A DNA stretch of 61,554 nt, taken from contig JASJDJ010000032.1 in NCBI GenBank assembly GCA_030065635.1, forward strand, positions 1 to 61,554, given 5' to 3'. The position numbers were made by a program, and so were the translations under genes. The stretch comes from Xenococcaceae cyanobacterium MO_188.B32 (GTDB taxonomy: Bacteria > Cyanobacteriota > Cyanobacteriia > Cyanobacteriales > Xenococcaceae). The notes below the pieces were generated by a model, which saw only the letters and a program-made list of their open reading frames with translations, did not search any database and was not told the DNA's origin. The stretch's first letter is position 1. Each line of letters begins with the position of its first letter. Shown in pieces: positions 8,099 through 16,613 of the stretch.

Positions 8099-9688
8099 AT
8101 GGACGTAATTCTCGGAACAATTGACGGCGATATTTTAGTAGGTACTGAAAAAGATTTAACTCCAGATGCCGATCCAGAAATTGGAAATGATTTAATTCGA
8201 GGATTGGCAGGAGATGACTCAATTGAAGGACTGAGTGGAGACGATACTATTGATGGTGGAAGCGGTCAGGATACTATTTTGGGAGGCAAAGATAATGATA
8301 GTCTCGATGGAGGAAATGGGAATGACAGTATAAGCGGAGGAAATAATGACGATACTGTCAATGGAGAAAATGGTGATGATACTCTTGCTGGAAGCGATGG
8401 TAATGATGCTCTCAGTGGGGGAGATGGTCTTGACTTTCTCAATGGCGGAGATGGTAATGATACTCTCAGTGGCGGAAATAATCGTGATGTTCTGAATGGT
8501 GGAGACGGCATTGACAGTCTCAAAGGAGAGAATGGAGATGACCTTCTCAATGGCGGAGATGGTAATGATGCTCTCAGTAGCGGAGATGGTGTTGATATTC
8601 TCAATGGTGGAGATGGTAATGACGCTCTCAGTGGTGGAGATGGTAATGACTTTGTCAATGGAGATGATGGTAACGATCGAGTCTTTGGCGAAGATGGTAA
8701 TGACCTTATTAATGGCGGAGAAGATAATGATACTCTCGATGGCGGAGAAGATAATGATTTCCTTTTTGGTAATGATGGCAACGATCGAGTCTTTGGTGGA
8801 GAGGGCGATGACTTTCTGGGAGGAGACAGAAACAATGACTTTTTAGTAGGAGGAGATGGTACTGATAACATTTCTGGTGGAGAGGGCTATGACACTCTTG
8901 ATGGCGGTAATGGGGATGATTTCCTCGATGGGGGTGCTTTCAGTGACCAACTCTTTGGCAGAGGTGGTAATGACTCTCTTGATGGAGGAGACGGCTGGGA
9001 TTACGTTGAAGGGAACGCTGGTAACGATCGAGTTTTTGGAGGAGATGACTATGACACAGTTCTTGGTGGCAAAGGCGATGATACTGTAGGTGGAGGAAAA
9101 GGCTGGGACTACGTTGAAGGGAACGCTGGTAACGATCGAGTTTTTGGAGGAGATAACGATGACACAGTTCTTGGTGGCAAAGGCGATGATACTGTAGGTG
9201 GAGGAGAAGGCCGGGACTCCGTTGAAGGTAATGACGGTAATGATTCACTTCTTGGTGGAGCAGGCAATGATACACTTCTTGGTGGAGTAGGCAATGATAC
9301 ACTTCTTGGTGGAGGAGGTAAAAACCTACTCAATGGTACTGATTTTACCGCCCAGGGTAAAGGCGAAATAGATGAACTAATTAGTAATAACCTGAATAAA
9401 GAGGATATTTTCATTCTTGGTGAAAGAAAAGACGTTCTTATCGATGAAGAGATAGTCGCAGAAGATGTCGGCAGAGTTTACTATCATGGTCAAGGCGATG
9501 ATGATTTTGCTCGGATTGTAGACTTTGATATCGATGATGTTCAAGATCGAATTCAGATTGTAGGCTCTCTATCTAGTTATACAGTAGAGTTTGATGGAGT
9601 AAATACTAATATTTCTTTTGCTAGTGATTTAATAGCTATAGTAGAAGGTGTTGATGTGACTTCTCCTTTGAACTTTATTCCTGCCTAG
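8099..9688 (+). CDS. RTX-repeat (haemolysin-type calcium-binding) protein
   Basis: This 529-aa acidic protein consists mostly of glycine/aspartate nonapeptides of the GGxGxDxLx type (residues about 30-405). These fold as a calcium-binding parallel beta-roll in secreted proteins. The C-terminal about 110 residues carry the EID, DDFARIVDFD and IAIVEGVD landmarks seen in cyanobacterial RTX proteins and probably hold the type I secretion signal. The ATG at 8099 was chosen because GGAG (8086-8089) lies 9 nt upstream; a TTG at 8084 overlaps that site. No enzymatic domain is visible. It may be a surface or S-layer-like protein or matrix component. No type I exporter genes are adjacent. Strong internal DNA repetition is listed separately. 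Confidence 0.85.
   Translation: MDVILGTIDGDILVGTEKDLTPDADPEIGNDLIRGLAGDDSIEGLSGDDTIDGGSGQDTILGGKDNDSLDGGNGNDSISGGNNDDTVNGENGDDTLAGSDGNDALSGGDGLDFLNGGDGNDTLSGGNNRDVLNGGDGIDSLKGENGDDLLNGGDGNDALSSGDGVDILNGGDGNDALSGGDGNDFVNGDDGNDRVFGEDGNDLINGGEDNDTLDGGEDNDFLFGNDGNDRVFGGEGDDFLGGDRNNDFLVGGDGTDNISGGEGYDTLDGGNGDDFLDGGAFSDQLFGRGGNDSLDGGDGWDYVEGNAGNDRVFGGDDYDTVLGGKGDDTVGGGKGWDYVEGNAGNDRVFGGDNDDTVLGGKGDDTVGGGEGRDSVEGNDGNDSLLGGAGNDTLLGGVGNDTLLGGGGKNLLNGTDFTAQGKGEIDELISNNLNKEDIFILGERKDVLIDEEIVAEDVGRVYYHGQGDDDFARIVDFDIDDVQDRIQIVGSLSSYTVEFDGVNTNISFASDLIAIVEGVDVTSPLNFIPA
8993..9316 (+). repeat. 108-bp tandem repeat inside the RTX gene
   Basis: Units beginning GGCTGGGA (8993), GGCTGGGA (9101) and GGCCGGGA (9209) repeat with a 108-bp period (36 codons, four nonapeptides). 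The first two copies are nearly identical, including the embedded GGTAACGATCGAG. The third diverges and runs into 27-bp repeats (CTTCTTGGTGGAG). This indicates recent tandem duplication and potential for in-frame length variation. Confidence 0.9.
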
Positions 9689-9712
9689 CTAGTAGTTTAA
9701 TATTTTGATTTT

Positions 9713-9755
9713 GGCGTTGCTGAGTAGACAAATCAATTTTTACTCCAGCAACGCC
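9713..9755. terminator. Long hairpin between convergent RTX and symporter genes
   Basis: GGCGTTGCTG (9713-9722) and CAGCAACGCC (9746-9755) form a perfect 10-bp stem, extended by AGTA/TACT with a one-base bulge. It lies 24 bp after the RTX stop and 5 bp from the stop of the leftward symporter. There is no long T-tract on either side, so it could act as a transcription barrier or 3'-end stabiliser rather than a classic intrinsic terminator. Confidence 0.6.
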
Positions 9756-9760
9756 TCAAT

Positions 9761-11569
9761 CTAGAACTCTGAAGAATCAAAATCATCTAACCCAGGTCTG
9801 GGCATAGGTAATATTTTCTTTTTATTCAATTGACGCAACCAAAATCCTCCAAACACAGCAATAACTAGACAAATCCAGCCAGTTAGAGGCTGTAACAACA
9901 AAAACCCACCAATAGCCAACATCGAACCAAATAACAATAGAGTAGCAGCTACTACTTTGATTAACTCTCTGCTTAAATCCATTGCAGGAGAAATCCCAGT
10001 TCGTTGTCTTTGACGCTGCCAACCTATTCCGCCTGGGCGCACTCGACGATAAAATTCATCTAAAATAGCATCGTCTTCTGGTGGAGTAAGAAACATTACT
10101 GTTAACCAAATAGCAGCAGTAATTAAAGAAATAAACAGTAATCTAGAGCCAAAATCGGGAAAAATATTATTGACTTCGGGATTAATGCTAGTAATTAAGC
10201 CAATGAGAAAACCACCTACCATTGCTGCTAATTCTGCTGCTGCATTGATACGCCACCAAAACCAACGTAAGATTAAAACTAAACCAGGGCCAGTACCGAT
10301 CGCAATTACTAAACGGAAAACTGTAGTAATATCGGTAGAATAAAAAGCAGCTATTGCCCCTAATACTGTTACTAAAACAGAGGCTAATCTACCCATAAAG
10401 ACTAATTGTGATTGGCTAGCATCGGGTTTAATAAAGCGTCGATACAAATCATTAGTTAAATAGGATGCACCCCAGTTAATGGAAGTAGAGACGGTACTCA
10501 TAAAAGCAGCAATGAGAGAAGCAACCACTAACCCCAAAAGTACAGGGGGCAAAAAATCTAACATTAGTTTAGGATAGCCTAACTCTCGATCGCTCAAATC
10601 TGGATAAATAACCATTGCCACCAAAGCAACCAAAATCCAGGGCCATGTCCGCACAATATAGTGCAGAATATTGAAAAACCAAGCAGATTTCTCCGCTTCG
10701 GCTTCGTTTTTAGCTGCTGCTAGCCGTTGTACAAATTCTCCTCCACCATCACTACGACGAAATGACCACCATTGAATAAATAGGTAAGCAGAAAAGGTAG
10801 TAGCGGTAATTCCTGCTGTATCACTCCAACTCAGTCCACCATTATTGAGAGTCAAAGGAAAGAAAGATAAGACATCAATATCGTTTACTTGTTGAACTTG
10901 AGGAATTAATTCGTGAATACCCCCAACATGATTCACTGCTACTATAGCTACCACGATCGCACCGAATAAAGCTAAGAAAAATTGAAAAAAATCGGTAGAA
11001 ACTACACCCCATAAGCCAGAAAAGCCAGAATATAAAAGCACAAACAGGCTAACACCGATTACACTCCAAATTTTTCCGTTTTCTCCTGGGGAAAAACCCA
11101 AACTCTGCCATAATCCTAAAGCATCAACTACTTTAACCATTGCCAGCATGGCGTAACCAATACCAACACAATTAATAGGAACAGCAAACAGAAAAGCTTT
11201 AGTCCCTCTTAAAATAGCTGCGGTTTTTCCTCCGTAACGAATTTCGGTCAACTCGGCATCGGTAACAACTTCCGATCTACGCCACAGCCGAGCAAAAATA
11301 TAAATTAAGATAATATGGGAAATACCGAAACTCCACCACTCCCAATTTCCGGCAATCCCTCTAGTTGCAACTACACCACAGATATAAAGAGGAGTATCGA
11401 TGGAAAAGGTTGTAGCTGCCATACTAGTCCCTGCCAGCCACCAGGGGAGCGATCGACCAGAAACAAAAAAATCGACTAAACTTTTAGCTGCCCGACGAGA
11501 TAAATACAGTCCTAACCCCATCGTCAAAATAAAATACAGCAAAACAATTAGCCAGTCAATCTGTTGCAT
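9761..11569 (-). CDS. Sodium:solute symporter family (SSS) permease
   Basis: This is a 602-aa integral membrane protein with about 13-14 transmembrane helices. It starts with WLIVLLYFILTMGLGLYLSR, then the SSS-type segment RSLPWWLAGTSMAATTFSIDTPL, where the first helices form the substrate/Na+ site. The helix containing STSINWGASYLTNDLY is the usual TM8 region of LeuT-fold SSS transporters. The C-terminal cytosolic tail is short and polar. The substrate cannot be read from sequence; relatives are annotated loosely as Na+:galactose/proline/pantothenate-type carriers. Start ATG at 11569. A small membrane protein lies just upstream on the same strand (30 bp gap), so the two may be co-transcribed. 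Confidence 0.88.
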   Translation of the reverse strand: MQQIDWLIVLLYFILTMGLGLYLSRRAAKSLVDFFVSGRSLPWWLAGTSMAATTFSIDTPLYICGVVATRGIAGNWEWWSFGISHIILIYIFARLWRRSEVVTDAELTEIRYGGKTAAILRGTKAFLFAVPINCVGIGYAMLAMVKVVDALGLWQSLGFSPGENGKIWSVIGVSLFVLLYSGFSGLWGVVSTDFFQFFLALFGAIVVAIVAVNHVGGIHELIPQVQQVNDIDVLSFFPLTLNNGGLSWSDTAGITATTFSAYLFIQWWSFRRSDGGGEFVQRLAAAKNEAEAEKSAWFFNILHYIVRTWPWILVALVAMVIYPDLSDRELGYPKLMLDFLPPVLLGLVVASLIAAFMSTVSTSINWGASYLTNDLYRRFIKPDASQSQLVFMGRLASVLVTVLGAIAAFYSTDITTVFRLVIAIGTGPGLVLILRWFWWRINAAAELAAMVGGFLIGLITSINPEVNNIFPDFGSRLLFISLITAAIWLTVMFLTPPEDDAILDEFYRRVRPGGIGWQRQRQRTGISPAMDLSRELIKVVAATLLLFGSMLAIGGFLLLQPLTGWICLVIAVFGGFWLRQLNKKKILPMPRPGLDDFDSSEF

Positions 11570-11599
11570 ATTCTTTATCTGAATTAAACTCTTGCTCGA

Positions 11600-12235
11600 T
11601 TAAGCAGTATTATTACATTGTTGCTTAACTCGCTCTATCAATCGTAATCTTTCTCGGTCAATTTTATCCATTTTTTCTAATAATTTATAGACTTTTTTAA
11701 CTCCTTCTTTATTGGTTGTAATAGCATTTCTTTGGAGAAATAGCTCTGATTGTTCTTGAAACTTTGTACCAATTTGATGAGTATATTTTTGTGCCTCTGG
11801 TGATAATTCTAAATTATGATATATCTTTACTTGTTCTTTTAATTTTTGGGCTGCTTTTTGATATTCGAGCTTAATGGTAAATAAATGAGCTACTTCTTCC
11901 AAGTAACGATGGTTTTCTTTTTCTCCTATTCGATCTTCTGTTTCTCGAATAGCATTTGTTAAGAGCAGACAATCCGTTTGAGAAATTAAAGTATCAAAAT
12001 TTCGAGCTTCTGTTTTTATTCCTAAATAAATAGGTATTTTAATTAAAAAATTAAGGGCTAAATAAAAAACGATTATTGATAACAAAAAAGATAGACATAA
12101 AGAAAAACTAATAAACATCGAAGATAACAATGCAGATTTTATTTTTTTACTCATAGAAAAAATGCGGTCTATTAATTGCATTAAAATAAATATAAAAACA
12201 AGGCTGAGAATAAAAACTACAATAAAATCAAACAT
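11600..12235 (-). CDS. Small membrane protein with cytosolic coiled-coil tail, unknown function
   Basis: This protein of about 211 aa is not recognised. Two hydrophobic helices sit near the N-terminus (about 3-22 and 35-68, the latter possibly two spans), followed by a charged alpha-helical tail of about 130 residues rich in E/K/Q. The ATG at 12235 was preferred over an upstream TTG at 12259 because the membrane segment starts at once after it. It lies upstream of the SSS symporter on the same strand, with a 30-bp gap, so co-expression is likely. No catalytic motif is visible. Confidence 0.6.
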   Translation of the reverse strand: MFDFIVVFILSLVFIFILMQLIDRIFSMSKKIKSALLSSMFISFSLCLSFLLSIIVFYLALNFLIKIPIYLGIKTEARNFDTLISQTDCLLLTNAIRETEDRIGEKENHRYLEEVAHLFTIKLEYQKAAQKLKEQVKIYHNLELSPEAQKYTHQIGTKFQEQSELFLQRNAITTNKEGVKKVYKLLEKMDKIDRERLRLIERVKQQCNNTA

Positions 12236-12259
12236 ATTTACAATGATTCTATCGGACAA

Positions 12260-12600
12260 ATATTATAGCTGAATCACTTTATTTTAAAGTTTGTCATTCT
12301 TAATGTCATCTCCCGTATTTAGAAAAAATATTCATAATAATTACGTAAGTTTTTTCAATGAATTTACGCAAGCATTATAATTAAACTATGTAAATTGACT
12401 GAATCAATCGATCGGGATCGAAATTGGCTTTAGATACTAAAGTTAACAGTAAAAACAACAAGACATATAGGAGGTTTTTTATTTCCTAAAAGCAAATCGC
12501 ACTGTTTTCACACAGCTACCAAAAATATTAAGTAAAATTAAACTTCTAACTGGCTTACTACCCAATCGTTCTTTCTTAATCGCTAAAATAAAACTTCATT
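12260..12600. other. Divergent intergenic region upstream of PBP2
   Basis: No gene is seen. An AGGAGG at about 12469-12475 looks like a strong ribosome site but is followed only by ATT TCC TAA, so no peptide is credible. TATAAT at about 12374-12380 is a candidate -10 element. A palindromic TTACGTAA lies near 12341. Confidence 0.4.
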
Positions 12601-14382
12601 ATGGCTACTATCGGTTCTCTCTCTAAAGCTAAACATCAAGATAACAGTCGGACTGTAGGGCAACAGTTTCAGTCTGTATTTATGATGTTGGTAGTCAGCT
12701 CTTTATTATTTGGTGGAATTGGTTGGCGTTTGGCTTACCTACAGCTAGAACAAGGAAAGACTAATCTGGCAAAAGCTCACAATAATCGGACCCGTATTGT
12801 ACCCAAGCCACCAGTTAGAGGTAATATATTTGACCGTAAGGGCAGAATCTTGGCTACTAATCGCTTATCTTACTCGGCATATTTATGGCCAAAAGCCCAA
12901 AAACAAAAAGACTGGACGGAAATTAGGTCTATTTTAGCTACTATATTAGAAATACCAGCAGAAAAGATTCAAGAGCGAGTCGAACAAGCAGGATTTAGTT
13001 ATTCAACGTTAATTCCCATTGCCAACAATCTTACCTCTGCTCAAATTACGGCGATCGAAGAATATCGCCATGAATTGAAGTGGGTAGAAGTAGATATTGG
13101 CAAAGTACGTCACTATCCTCACAGTCGATTAGCTGCTCATATTCTGGGTTATACCAGAGAAATTAGTCAAGAAGAACTCTCTCAAAAAAAGCAAGATGGT
13201 TATCGCCTGGGAGACGTAATTGGCAAAATGGGGGTAGAAGCCAACTTCGAGCAACAATTACGGGGAAAATGGGGTGGCTTGAAGCTAGAAGTAGATGGTA
13301 GTGGAAGAGTACGCCGATTTTTAGGAGAAAGTCCAGCTAAAATAGGAGAAAACCTTAACTTAACTATCGACATTGAAGTCCAAAAAGCAGCCGAAAAAGC
13401 TTTAGGGAACAGAAAAGGGGCAATTGTCGTTCTCAACCCAAGCAATGGAGCAGTTTTAGCCCTGGCGAGTTATCCTAGTTTCGATCCCAATATTTTTTCC
13501 GATCGCATTACCCCTGAAACATGGAAACAATTACAAGCTCAGGGAAATCCCTTTCTCAATCTGGCTTTACGGGGTTTTCCTCCTGCATCTACTTTTAAAG
13601 TGGTTACAGCAACAGCAGGATTGGAATCGGGTAAATATCCTCCCAATACTATTTTGGGTACTTATCCTGCTATCAATGTCAATGGAACTCTATTTAGAGA
13701 GTGGAACAAAAAAGGTTTTGGTCGCATGGGGTATGTGGGTGCATTAGCTTGGAGTAGTAACACTTTTTATGGTCAAATTGGTAGGGGGGTAGGGGGAAAA
13801 GCCTTAATTAAATGGGCGCGTAATTATGGTTTTGGACAGAAAACAGGTATTAAGTTAACAGGAGAAACGGCTGGCTTAATTGCCGATGATACTTGGAAAC
13901 GCGAGCGATTTAACAATTGGGGTTGGACTACTGGGGATACAGTCAATATGTCTATCGGTCAGGGGTTTACCTTAGCTACACCTCTTCAGGTAGCTGTAAT
14001 GTTTTCTGCTATTGCCAATGATGGCTACATCGTCAAACCTCACTTATTAAGTACAGAAAGCGATCGCTATAAGCAAGCAAGAGTTAGTTTAAATCTTAAA
14101 CCCACTACCATAAGCACTTTAAAAAAGGGATTGAGAGCAGTAGTAGCTGGAGGAACGGGAGGGAGATTAAACATAGCCCAATTGCCTCCATCCGCAGGTA
14201 AAAGTGGAACAGCCGAAGCTCCTCCTGGCGAACCCCATACCTGGTTTGGGGCTTTTGCTCCCTACGAAAATCCCGAAATTGTAGTGGTTGCTTTTGCTGA
14301 ACACTCTGGTGGTGGCGGTAGTTCGGTGGCTGCTCCCATGGTACGAGACGTAATGGATGCTTATTTCAACAAGATTAAATGA
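12601..14382 (+). CDS. mrdA: Penicillin-binding protein 2 (peptidoglycan transpeptidase)
   Basis: This class B PBP of 593 aa cross-links septal or lateral-wall peptidoglycan as partner of RodA in the elongasome. It has one N-terminal TM helix (about 27-45), then the dimerisation/pedestal domain starting with the VRGNIFDRKGRILA motif. The transpeptidase domain has the catalytic SxxK at Ser330-T-F-Lys333, SxN at 385-387 (SSN) and KSGTAE near residue 533. All three active-site motifs are intact, and the length is typical of PBP2. The gene ends 1 bp before the convergent stop of a small membrane protein. MrdA rather than FtsI is favoured by the N-terminal arrangement. Confidence 0.92.
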   Translation: MATIGSLSKAKHQDNSRTVGQQFQSVFMMLVVSSLLFGGIGWRLAYLQLEQGKTNLAKAHNNRTRIVPKPPVRGNIFDRKGRILATNRLSYSAYLWPKAQKQKDWTEIRSILATILEIPAEKIQERVEQAGFSYSTLIPIANNLTSAQITAIEEYRHELKWVEVDIGKVRHYPHSRLAAHILGYTREISQEELSQKKQDGYRLGDVIGKMGVEANFEQQLRGKWGGLKLEVDGSGRVRRFLGESPAKIGENLNLTIDIEVQKAAEKALGNRKGAIVVLNPSNGAVLALASYPSFDPNIFSDRITPETWKQLQAQGNPFLNLALRGFPPASTFKVVTATAGLESGKYPPNTILGTYPAINVNGTLFREWNKKGFGRMGYVGALAWSSNTFYGQIGRGVGGKALIKWARNYGFGQKTGIKLTGETAGLIADDTWKRERFNNWGWTTGDTVNMSIGQGFTLATPLQVAVMFSAIANDGYIVKPHLLSTESDRYKQARVSLNLKPTTISTLKKGLRAVVAGGTGGRLNIAQLPPSAGKSGTAEAPPGEPHTWFGAFAPYENPEIVVVAFAEHSGGGGSSVAAPMVRDVMDAYFNKIK

Positions 14383-14383
14383 A

Positions 14384-14701
14384 TTATTTGTCTTTTCTCA
14401 GACGGAGGATTAAAACCAAACAAATTAGAAAATAACCCGTAGTGACTAAAGCATTAGTGTAAAGTAATCTTAAGTTAAGTAATTCTGAAGTTTGGTGGGA
14501 GCCTATAAATAATAAACTATAAGAGCATAACCAAATCATAGTTAATTTGATAGATAAACGACTGGCTTTTTGGTGTTGGCGATCGCCTCGATTGCGGGAC
14601 AAAGTCCAAAGAGAGGGAATTATCCCCACAATTGGCAAATAATAAATTCCGAGTTGTAATTGCCGAGCTTTTTTTTCCGAGTCTGAATTATCCTTATTCA
14701 T
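14384..14701 (-). CDS. Small conserved membrane protein, unknown function
   Basis: This 105-aa protein has an N-terminal charged segment and three hydrophobic helices (about 18-34, 49-66 and 80-98) and ends in a basic tail. It resembles small conserved cyanobacterial membrane proteins but no named family is recognised. It is convergent with PBP2: the stop codons are separated by a single base. Start ATG at 14701, divergent from mobA 57 bp away. Confidence 0.6.
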   Translation of the reverse strand: MNKDNSDSEKKARQLQLGIYYLPIVGIIPSLWTLSRNRGDRQHQKASRLSIKLTMIWLCSYSLLFIGSHQTSELLNLRLLYTNALVTTGYFLICLVLILRLRKDK

Positions 14702-14758
14702 TAGTAATCAATTGACTGATAACGTTACGGGCGAGCAGCAGAAGTTCGCAGGTGCCTA

Positions 14759-15343
14759 ATGACTGAAATTGCAGCCATTGTTTTAGCTGGAGGAAAAAGT
14801 TCGCGGATGGGACAAGATAAAGCACTACTTAAGATAGGCGATCGACCCCTGCTTTATCAAATTTGCACCCTGGCACGAGAATGTGCAACCCAAGTTTATG
14901 TGGTAACTCCTTGGATTGCCAAATATCAAAGTATATTACCGCCTAATTGTCAGCTAATTCCCGAAAAAGTAATCGGGCGAGGGCCTCTTAGTGGCTTTGC
15001 CGTAGGTTTAGCCCATGTCAAACAAGAATGGATTTTATTGCTAGCGTGCGATTTACCCCTGCTAACGGCATCGGTAGTTAAGCAATGGTGTCAATATTTA
15101 CCTACCGTCCCTAAGAGTGCGATCGCTCTTTTACCAAGTTCTAGCAAAGGTTGGGAGCCTTTATGTGGTTTCTATCGTCGCAGTTGTCTATCTGCACTAA
15201 AAACTTACCTTGAAGGGGGTGGTACATCTTTTCAATCTTGGTTAGCTAATCATACAGTTCAAGAATTACCAGTTCGCGATCGACAAGTACTTTTTAATTG
15301 TAATACCCCAGAAGACTTCCACAAAATCTCCAATTTTAGTTAA
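14759..15343 (+). CDS. mobA: Molybdenum cofactor guanylyltransferase MobA
   Basis: This 194-aa nucleotidyltransferase attaches GMP to molybdopterin to form MGD, used by nitrate reductase and formate dehydrogenase-type enzymes. The signature LAGGKSSRMGQDKALL lies at residues 9-24, and LLLACDLPLL carries the metal-binding aspartate. Length and motifs fit MobA. The gene is followed after 4 bp by the mnmD-like gene (GTG start), so they are probably co-transcribed. The other Mo-cofactor gene in the window, moaA, is about 10 kb away, so the pathway is scattered. Confidence 0.92.
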   Translation: MTEIAAIVLAGGKSSRMGQDKALLKIGDRPLLYQICTLARECATQVYVVTPWIAKYQSILPPNCQLIPEKVIGRGPLSGFAVGLAHVKQEWILLLACDLPLLTASVVKQWCQYLPTVPKSAIALLPSSSKGWEPLCGFYRRSCLSALKTYLEGGGTSFQSWLANHTVQELPVRDRQVLFNCNTPEDFHKISNFS

Positions 15344-15347
15344 TACC

Positions 15348-16259
15348 GTGGCACAATTGATACCTCAAATTACTCAAGATGGCTCTTATACTTTTTTTTC
15401 TCCAGAATTTGATGAGGCTTTTCATTCTCACTATGGTGCCAGACAAGAAGCAGAAAAGAAATTTTTAGAACCTTCTTTACTGAAAGATAAAGCTCGTTTA
15501 TACGACCCCAAAAATTCTCGCAGCTTGCGGTTACTAGATATTTGTTATGGTTTGGGCTACAATAGCGCATCTGCCTTAGCGGGTATTTGGTCGGTTAATC
15601 CTCAGTGCAGGGTTGAATTAATTGCCCTAGAAATAGATTCTACAGTCCCCCTTCAAGCCACAAAACACAATTTATTAGCCCAATGGCCAATGCCTATTCC
15701 TCAACTACTTACTCAACTGGCAACTAACAAACACCTCCAAACCAATTATTTAGACGCATCTTTATTAATTAACGATGCTAGAAAAACCATTCAGCACATT
15801 TACCAAATGGACTGGCAAGCGGATGCTATTTTTCTCGATCCTTTTTCGCCCCCCAAATGTCCCCAACTATGGACAGTAGAATTTCTAGGATTAGTAACTA
15901 AATGCCTTCAACCTACAGGTAGAATTGTGACTTATTCTAGTTCGGCAGCGGTAAGAACAGCTTTATCTTTAGCTGGTTTACATATTGGTTCTACCCCAGG
16001 AGTCGGGAGAAAATCTCCAGGAACAGTAGCTAGTTTTTTTGATGATAATTTACCTGCTCTATCTCCTCAAGAACGAGAACATCTCCAGACTCGTGCTGCT
16101 ATTCCTTACCGCGATCCTGAATTACAAGATACTGCTGAAAGTATTCGACAGAAACGGGAAGTAGAACAACACAATAGTCCCTTAGAACCTACTAGCCATT
16201 GGAAAAAACGGTGGACATCCCCTTTAAATTGTATGATATCTGGTGTTACTCCTAAATGA
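15348..16259 (+). CDS. MnmD/MnmC2-like tRNA methyltransferase
   Basis: This 303-aa SAM-dependent methyltransferase belongs to the family that converts 5-aminomethyl- to 5-methylaminomethyl-uridine at tRNA wobble positions. The N-terminal DGSYTFFSPEFDEAFHS resembles the substrate-recognition segment of MnmC/MnmD. LLDICYGLGYNS (about 62-73) is the SAM-binding motif, and AIFLDPFSPPKCPQLWT carries the family DPFSP signature. There is no FAD-dependent C-terminal half, so it is a stand-alone MnmD. Start is the GTG at 15348, only 4 bp after mobA. The C-terminal tail (about 240-303) is polar. Confidence 0.82.
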   Translation: MAQLIPQITQDGSYTFFSPEFDEAFHSHYGARQEAEKKFLEPSLLKDKARLYDPKNSRSLRLLDICYGLGYNSASALAGIWSVNPQCRVELIALEIDSTVPLQATKHNLLAQWPMPIPQLLTQLATNKHLQTNYLDASLLINDARKTIQHIYQMDWQADAIFLDPFSPPKCPQLWTVEFLGLVTKCLQPTGRIVTYSSSAAVRTALSLAGLHIGSTPGVGRKSPGTVASFFDDNLPALSPQEREHLQTRAAIPYRDPELQDTAESIRQKREVEQHNSPLEPTSHWKKRWTSPLNCMISGVTPK

Positions 16260-16613
16260 AGATATATACTGATTACAGCTAAATTAATCAAAGTTCACAG
16301 TGAACTAAGTTATTGTACGGTCAAGCTTGCTGTTATTAATACAGATCGGTAAATATATCTAAATATTTTTTCTCGATTAGTCGTAGATGTCAAAAATATT
16401 AGTTATATGTCCGTAAAAAAGCTGATTTCAAACCCAAAAAAAATGTTCATAATAATATAAATAAGACTATCAAACCCAAATATATAAATTTTGTTAGTCG
16501 ATCGATCGCTCCAAGTTTAACTTGGATTTAGAAATATATAATCTTCTCCTACGAAACTGAAAGACCATGCGTTTAAGTATTAAATATACTCCAAGTCTTT
16601 AGTAACTTTAAAA
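16260..16613. other. Intergenic region upstream of the HD-GYP regulator
   Basis: 354 bp without a gene. The notable element is a perfect palindrome TCCAAGTT-T-AACTTGGA at 16510-16526, preceded by overlapping ATCGATCGATCGC. It lies about 88 bp before the start codon and could be an operator or promoter-proximal hairpin. Confidence 0.5.
16510..16526. promoter_or_regulatory. Perfect 17-bp palindrome, candidate operator
   Basis: Two 8-bp arms (TCCAAGTT / AACTTGGA) flank a single T. It sits upstream of the HD-GYP gene and has no T-tract, so a protein-binding site is more likely than a terminator. No regulator is assigned. Confidence 0.4.

Noticed and set aside
8266-9414. Long Ser/Pro- or Leu/Met-rich ORFs in other frames across the RTX gene
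   Set aside because: They are shadows of the repetitive coding sequence; composition is an artefact of the nonapeptide repeat.
12469-12490. Strong AGGAGG upstream of PBP2
   Set aside because: No start codon follows in a useful position; the next in-frame codons stop at once.
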